From Candidatus Nomurabacteria bacterium (GTDB lineage Bacteria > Patescibacteriota > Minisyncoccia > Phycocordibacterales > UBA9973), in the NCBI GenBank assembly GCA_943354525.1, contig CALRCI010000011.1, positions 1-15,425 on the forward strand: a DNA stretch of 15,425 bases, given 5' to 3'. Shown piece after piece: positions 12,027 to 15,425 of the stretch. Numbering within the stretch: position 1 is the stretch's first letter; each line of letters starts with the position of its first letter. Under the pieces are notes generated by a model, which saw only the letters and a list, made by a program, of their open reading frames with translations, did no database searches and was not told the DNA's origin. Made by a program: the position numbers and the translations under genes.

Positions 12027-12488
12027 ATGGAAAATATTCAGAAATACCCATATACATATGTGTCTGCCGATAATCCATTCATGGCAGCGGCCGAGAAGTA
12101 TGCGCTCGAGAATTCTCTCGACAAAGAAATGCCGACTGGCAGTGTCATCGTAGACTCAAATGGTCTGACTATCGGTCGTGGAGCCAATGGCAGCAACCAT
12201 CATGAATTATTTGGTTGTGAGCGTAAACGCCAACATATTCCGACTGGCGAACAATATGAACTCTGCGAAGGTTGCGACCCGAAGAATCATTCCGAACTGC
12301 GAGCAATCGCTGATGCGGACAATGATGAGCTCGATACATTTGGCGCCGACCTCTATCTCTGGGGACATTTCTGGTGCTGTGAGCCGTGCACGAGGGCGAT
12401 GCGCGAAGCCGGCATTGCCAATGTCTATCTACTTGAGGGAAGCGACATTCTTTTTGATAAGACCAAAGAGGGGAGCATCAGAAAATAA
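12027..12488 (+). CDS. dCMP-deaminase-like zinc enzyme
   Basis: The 153-residue protein belongs to the cytidine/deoxycytidylate deaminase superfamily. The zinc and proton-shuttle motif H-x-E is 'NHSELRAI' (H88, E90). The second motif, normally P-C-x-x-C, is 'WCCEPCTRAM' (C118 and C121), with Trp-Cys in place of Pro. Between the first strand ('GSVIVDSNGLTIGRGANGSN') and the H-x-E motif is an insert with C64, C80 and C83, 'FGCERKR' and 'ELCEGCDPK'. dCMP deaminases of the ComEB type have a comparable Cys-containing insert, which may hold a structural zinc. Likely reaction: dCMP (or 5-methyl-dCMP) to dUMP (or dTMP). It is divergent from the ThyA homologue and shares its -10 element, so co-regulation is plausible. 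Other cytosine-type substrates cannot be excluded. Confidence 0.82.
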   Translation: MENIQKYPYTYVSADNPFMAAAEKYALENSLDKEMPTGSVIVDSNGLTIGRGANGSNHHELFGCERKRQHIPTGEQYELCEGCDPKNHSELRAIADADNDELDTFGADLYLWGHFWCCEPCTRAMREAGIANVYLLEGSDILFDKTKEGSIRK

Positions 12489-12502
12489 TTTTAAATAATT
12501 CT

Positions 12503-12534
12503 AAAATTAGGAGTCGGACTCCTAATTTTTTTTT
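12503..12534 (+). terminator. Terminator after the deaminase gene
   Basis: A 12-bp stem (12503-12514 with 12518-12529) has the 3-base loop CGG and ends in nine T (12526-12534). Confidence 0.9.
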
Positions 12535-12561
12535 ATGATCAAAAACAAATATGACTGTTTG

Positions 12562-12599
12562 TTCTATCAAAATCGCAAGTTTGACAAAATATGATAGAA
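12562..12599. repeat. 8-base inverted repeat around the helicase -35 element
   Basis: TTCTATCA (12562-12569) and TGATAGAA (12592-12599) are exact reverse complements separated by 22 bases that include TTGACA. It may be an operator or may be accidental. Confidence 0.3.
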
Positions 12600-12609
12600 A
12601 TGTTACTCT
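12581..12609 (+). promoter_or_regulatory. Promoter of the DEAD-box helicase gene
   Basis: TTGACA (12581-12586), a 17-base spacer ending in TGT, and TACTCT (12604-12609), i.e. an extended -10. The start would be near 12616, giving an unusually long leader of about 87 bases for this window. Confidence 0.5.
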
Positions 12610-12702
12610 CAAAACATCATTCTCGCCTATTACTTAATGAGAATGCGATTGTGGAATTTAGCGTTGTTTGTCGCTTGCTGAAGTCCATGACAAAAACGCT
12701 AT

Positions 12703-13944
12703 ATGTACACACGCTACTCGGGCACGCCGACGAAGAAGTTCGGCCGTCCCTCTTTTGGCTCAAAGCCAAAACCCCGCTTCGGCGGCGCATCTAAATTTAC
12801 TACTACTCGCTCTCGCGGAGGCCGTCGTCCGGCACGCGGCGAACACATCGACTTCGCCAAATTCGTCCGCAAGGCCGAACCTGTCGCCGATGCCAAACCC
12901 TACGTGTCAGAGCACACGTTCGGGGACTTTCCGTTCTCGAGCAAATTGCACGAAAACATTCTGAAGAAAGGTTTCATTCATCCGACGCCGATCCAGGATA
13001 AGACGATTCCAACCGTTATCGAAGGCCGTGACCTTTTCGGTCTCGCCAACACCGGTACCGGTAAGACGGGCGCATTCCTGCTCCCGCTCATTGATCGCGT
13101 CTACAAAGACATCAATCAATGCGTACTTATTCTCGCACCGACGCGCGAACTCGCACTGCAGATTGAAGAAGAATTTCGCGGACTCGCACACGGTCTCGGA
13201 ATTTTCTCAGTCGCAGTCGTCGGTGGCATGCCGATCAATCGTCAGATTCAAGCGCTTCGCCGCGGAGTTTCATTCGTCATCGGTACGCCGGGACGCGTGA
13301 AAGACCTCATTGAACAGCGTGAACTCGATCTCTCGACCTGCACAAACATCGTGCTCGACGAAGCTGACCGCATGCTCGACATGGGATTCCGTGATGACAT
13401 GGTTTCCATTATCGGGCGTTGCGCAAAGCCTCGCCAGACGCTGTTCTTCTCGGCGACGATGTCTCCGGAAATCAAAAAACTTTCTGCCGACTTCCTCGTC
13501 AATCCGATGCACACGTCTGTCGTTACGCACGACACGTCGAAGAACGTTGATCAGGACGTCATCCGCGTGAAGAATGCTGATGAGAAAATCCAACAGCTTC
13601 ACGACATTCTCATCGCCGACGGTTCGGACAAAGTCCTCATCTTCCGCGAAACGAAACGCAATGTCGACAAGCTCGAATCCGAGCTCCAGAAGCGCGGATT
13701 CAAAGTTGCCGGCATTCACGGCGACAAGCGCAACCGCGAACGCATTCGCACGCTTGAAAATTTCAAGAACAACACCATCAATATTCTCATCGCTACTGAC
13801 GTGGCAGCGCGCGGACTCGACATTCCAAATGTCACGCATGTCATCAACTACGATATTCCGCAGACCTACGACACCTACGTCCACCGCATCGGTCGAACCG
13901 GCAGAGCTGGTAAAAAAGGTACAGCCCTGACGTTCGTTGGATAA
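12703..13944 (+). CDS. DEAD-box ATP-dependent RNA helicase
   Basis: The 413-residue protein has a basic, Gly/Arg-rich N-terminal extension (about 1-45) suited to RNA binding, then the two RecA domains. Motifs in order: Q-motif region 'FGDFPFSSKLHENILKKGFIHPTPIQDKTIP', I 'ANTGTGKT', Ia 'APTRELALQ', Ib 'GTPGR', II 'DEAD', III 'SAT', IV 'VLIFRETKR', V 'IATDVAARGLD', VI 'HRIGRTGRAG'. All key residues are intact, so it should unwind RNA duplexes in ribosome assembly or mRNA turnover. It ends only 12 residues after motif VI, so the last helix of RecA domain 2 and any C-terminal extension are missing or minimal. The ATG at 12703 is the most upstream credible start. It is monocistronic, with a terminator straight after. 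Confidence 0.95.
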   Translation: MYTRYSGTPTKKFGRPSFGSKPKPRFGGASKFTTTRSRGGRRPARGEHIDFAKFVRKAEPVADAKPYVSEHTFGDFPFSSKLHENILKKGFIHPTPIQDKTIPTVIEGRDLFGLANTGTGKTGAFLLPLIDRVYKDINQCVLILAPTRELALQIEEEFRGLAHGLGIFSVAVVGGMPINRQIQALRRGVSFVIGTPGRVKDLIEQRELDLSTCTNIVLDEADRMLDMGFRDDMVSIIGRCAKPRQTLFFSATMSPEIKKLSADFLVNPMHTSVVTHDTSKNVDQDVIRVKNADEKIQQLHDILIADGSDKVLIFRETKRNVDKLESELQKRGFKVAGIHGDKRNRERIRTLENFKNNTINILIATDVAARGLDIPNVTHVINYDIPQTYDTYVHRIGRTGRAGKKGTALTFVG

Positions 13945-13949
13945 GTCTA

Positions 13950-13986
13950 AAAAAGCCCCCGTTTACTCTGTAAACGGGGGCTTTTT
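13950..13986 (+). terminator. Terminator of the DEAD-box helicase gene
   Basis: A 17-bp stem (13950-13966 with 13970-13986) has the 3-base loop TCT, a CCCCC/GGGGG core and a final TTTTT. Confidence 0.92.
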
Positions 13987-14003
13987 CTATTTATCCAAGT
14001 GCG

Positions 14004-14046
14004 TGCTAAAATCAACTTACTAATCAGAAATTTGCCATGATATAAC
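14004..14046 (+). promoter_or_regulatory. Candidate glyA promoters (two extended -10 elements)
   Basis: TG-C-TAAAAT (14004-14012) and TG-A-TATAAC (14038-14046) are extended -10 matches upstream of the structured element. Either would place the four-hairpin element in the glyA leader (about 140-175 bases). No strong -35 hexamer is visible. Confidence 0.4.
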
Positions 14047-14072
14047 GAGCTCACAATTGCATTTGTATCCCT

Positions 14073-14160
14073 CTCCTCCTTGTCGAGGAGGAGTGCCCGA
14101 AGGGCGAGGTGGTGATTAATCTAGATCACCACCCCCAACCCCCTCCTCAATAAGGAGGGG
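14073..14160. repeat. Four-hairpin palindromic element upstream of glyA
   Basis: Four stems lie side by side: 14073-14093 (CTCCTCCT pairs with AGGAGGAG), 14095-14105 (GCCC-GAA-GGGC), 14108-14133 (9-bp GGTGGTGAT stem) and 14140-14160 (CCCCTCCT pairs with AGGAGGGG). The layout resembles interspersed extragenic palindromes with CCCTCCT and GCCCGAAGGGC blocks that I recall from many bacterial genomes. It could be a mobile repeat or a leader RNA. Confidence 0.6.
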
Positions 14161-14193
14161 AGGAAATACATTAATTCCTAATTCTAAAATCCC

Positions 14194-15372
14194 ATGAAAG
14201 ACAAACAAGTAGAAAAACTTATCAAAGCTGAAGCGAAACGCCAGAAGAGCGTCATCAATCTCATCGCATCGGAAAATTACGTTTCGAAGGACGTGCTCGA
14301 AGCGCTCGGCAGCATTCTCACGAATAAATATGCCGAAGGATATCCGGGTCGCCGCTACTACGGCGGCAATACGATCATCGACAAAGTTGAACTCCTCGCC
14401 ATGGAGCGCGTGCTCAAACTTTTCAAATTGAAACCAGCTGAATGGCATGTGAACGTACAGCCGCTCTCCGGTTCTCCGGCAAATCTCGCCGTGTATTCTG
14501 CGCTCGTGCCGCTCGGCGGCAAGATCATGGGCATGAAACTTTCGTCTGGCGGACACCTCACGCACGGTCAGCCGGTTTCGATGACGGGCAAAATATGGAA
14601 ACAAGTGCCATTCGAAGTTGATGCGAAGACTGAGCGACTCAACTATCCCGAATTGAAAAAGATTGCGATGAAGGAAAAGCCCGACATTATTGTCTGCGGA
14701 TTCACTGCCTATCCACGATTTGTCGACTTCAAGAAATTCCGCGAGATTGCCGACGCCTGTGGTGCAATTCTCATGGTAGATATGTCGCACTTCGCCGGAC
14801 TCGTTGCAGGCGGCGTGTATCCATCTCCATTCAAATACGCAGATGTGGTCACGACGACGACACACAAGACACTCCGCTCGGCACGTTCAGCCATGATCTT
14901 CGTCCGCAAAGACGCACGCGAGTTCAACAAGAAAATCGACAAAGTCATTATTCCCGGACTTCAGGGTGGTCCACATGAGAACCAGATCGCAGCCGTCGCA
15001 GTCTCAATGCGAGAAGCCATGTCTCCGGCGTACAAGAAATATGCCAAGCAAGTTGTGAAGAACGCGCAGACGCTTGCCGGAGAACTTTCGAAACTCGGCT
15101 GGAGAATCGTTTCCGGCGGTACAGATTCGCACCTCATTCTTGTCGATACGTGGATGAATGGCAAAGGTATTTCTGGCAAAGACGCATCCGATCGTCTCGA
15201 GAAAGCGGGCATTATCGTGAACATGAACACTATCCCGCAAGACCCGCGCGGCGTCATGGATCCGTCCGGCATTCGCCTCGGTACTCCGGCCGAAACGACG
15301 CGAGGGAAGAAAGAGAAGGATATGATTGCGATTGCGCGGAAGATTGATAAGGTGCTTAGAGGGAAAAGATAA
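14194..15372 (+). CDS. glyA: Serine hydroxymethyltransferase
   Basis: The 392-residue PLP enzyme converts serine and THF to glycine and 5,10-methylene-THF in the cytosol; it supplies the one-carbon unit to thymidylate synthase. Recognised parts: 'LIASENY' (23-29), 'NKYAEGYPGRRYYGG' (44-58), 'VQPLSGSPAN' (88-97), 'GGHLTHG' (119-125) with H121, 'VDMSHFAGLVAGG' (195-207) with D196 and H199, the PLP lysine K225 in 'TTTTHKTLR' and 'GLQGGPHENQIAA', 'GTDSHLILVD' and 'SGIRLGTPAETTRG'. The common 'LRGPRGG' after the lysine is 'LRSARSA' here. It is shorter than the usual 415-420, with a reduced C-terminus. A probable NUDIX gene starts one base after the stop, so the two are likely cotranscribed. It lies about 2 kb from the deaminase-thyA-folA block. 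Confidence 0.96.
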   Translation: MKDKQVEKLIKAEAKRQKSVINLIASENYVSKDVLEALGSILTNKYAEGYPGRRYYGGNTIIDKVELLAMERVLKLFKLKPAEWHVNVQPLSGSPANLAVYSALVPLGGKIMGMKLSSGGHLTHGQPVSMTGKIWKQVPFEVDAKTERLNYPELKKIAMKEKPDIIVCGFTAYPRFVDFKKFREIADACGAILMVDMSHFAGLVAGGVYPSPFKYADVVTTTTHKTLRSARSAMIFVRKDAREFNKKIDKVIIPGLQGGPHENQIAAVAVSMREAMSPAYKKYAKQVVKNAQTLAGELSKLGWRIVSGGTDSHLILVDTWMNGKGISGKDASDRLEKAGIIVNMNTIPQDPRGVMDPSGIRLGTPAETTRGKKEKDMIAIARKIDKVLRGKR

Positions 15373-15373
15373 T

Positions 15374-15425
15374 ATGGAAAAAGATTCTATCAGAGTGGGT
15401 GTTGGTGTCATGATCATGAAGGACG
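15374..15425 (+). CDS. Probable NUDIX hydrolase, N-terminus only (3' end outside window)
   Basis: The frame starts at ATG 15374, one base after the glyA stop, and runs off the window after 17 codons. The visible 'MEKDSIRVGVGVMIMKD' matches the first strand of NUDIX domains ('...VGVGvii.kdgkvLLgkR'); the Nudix box itself is not in the window. A weak purine-rich stretch (GAGGG) lies about 12 bases upstream, inside glyA. NUDIX enzymes hydrolyse nucleoside diphosphates linked to other groups, for example damaged or excess (d)NTPs, which would fit the nucleotide theme. Identification rests on only 17 residues. Confidence 0.55.
   Translation, partial: MEKDSIRVGVGVMIMKD

Noticed and set aside
12535..12594. 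19-codon open frame (MIKNKYDCLF...) whose stop overlaps a second ATG
   Set aside because: It starts in the T-run of a terminator, upstream of the likely helicase promoter, and has no other support as a leader peptide.
12591..12794. 67-codon open frame overlapping the helicase start
   Set aside because: It runs into the helicase coding region in another frame and has no family resemblance or own promoter.
14116..14865. 249-codon open frame on the minus strand across glyA
   Set aside because: Antisense to a well-conserved glyA; His/Arg/Phe-rich shadow translation with no recognisable domain.

Overview
The window looks like the chromosome of a member of the Candidate Phyla Radiation (Patescibacteria), most likely a parcubacterium. 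The grounds are compact single-gene or two-gene units, each closed by a strong hairpin terminator; small cell-surface proteins with Cys-containing Ig-like domains; a membrane-anchored thermonuclease of the type common in that group; no convincing Shine-Dalgarno sequence upstream of any gene; and rplK standing without rplA. This is inferred from gene style only: no rRNA gene is present. No tRNA, CRISPR array or insertion sequence was seen, and no gene-free stretch exceeds 300 bases.

Layout. 1-3457 is a cell-surface region. Two plus-strand exported proteins with Ig-like domains (1-531 partial; 2048-3457, which ends in a glycine-rich domain) flank a minus-strand secreted protein (649-1881) with a Bacteroidetes-type T9SS C-terminal sorting domain. 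3519-5410 is a tpiA-pgk pair overlapping by ATGA. 5496-7629 holds three separately transcribed membrane-anchored or exported proteins: a thermonuclease, an FKBP-type prolyl isomerase and a SIMPL-domain protein. A minus-strand gene of unknown function (7676-8122) is divergent from secE-nusG-rplK (8325-9645). A small NlpC/P60-like protein follows (9798-10169).

10247-12488 is a nucleotide-metabolism block: a MazG-like pyrophosphohydrolase, convergent with a thyA-folA operon, which is itself divergent from a dCMP-deaminase-like gene. A DEAD-box helicase (12703-13944), glyA (14194-15372) and the start of a probable NUDIX gene complete the window.

How the genes may work together. GlyA makes 5,10-methylene-THF, the ThyA homologue uses it, and FolA (DHFR) regenerates THF, so the whole thymidylate cycle lies within about 5 kb. 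The ThyA homologue has Asp in place of the Asn that selects dUMP over dCMP. Together with the adjacent dCMP-deaminase-like gene and the MazG gene, this suggests a testable route dCMP -> 5-methyl-dCMP -> dTMP. It is the most interesting hypothesis here and is inference only.

Gene expression. In five promoters the -10 hexamer lies only 6-7 bases before the ATG, which predicts leaderless mRNAs. Several intergenic palindromic elements recur: GCC-AGGC hairpins, a TAGAAC-type 30-base repeat in the secE-nusG-rplK region, and a four-hairpin element before glyA.
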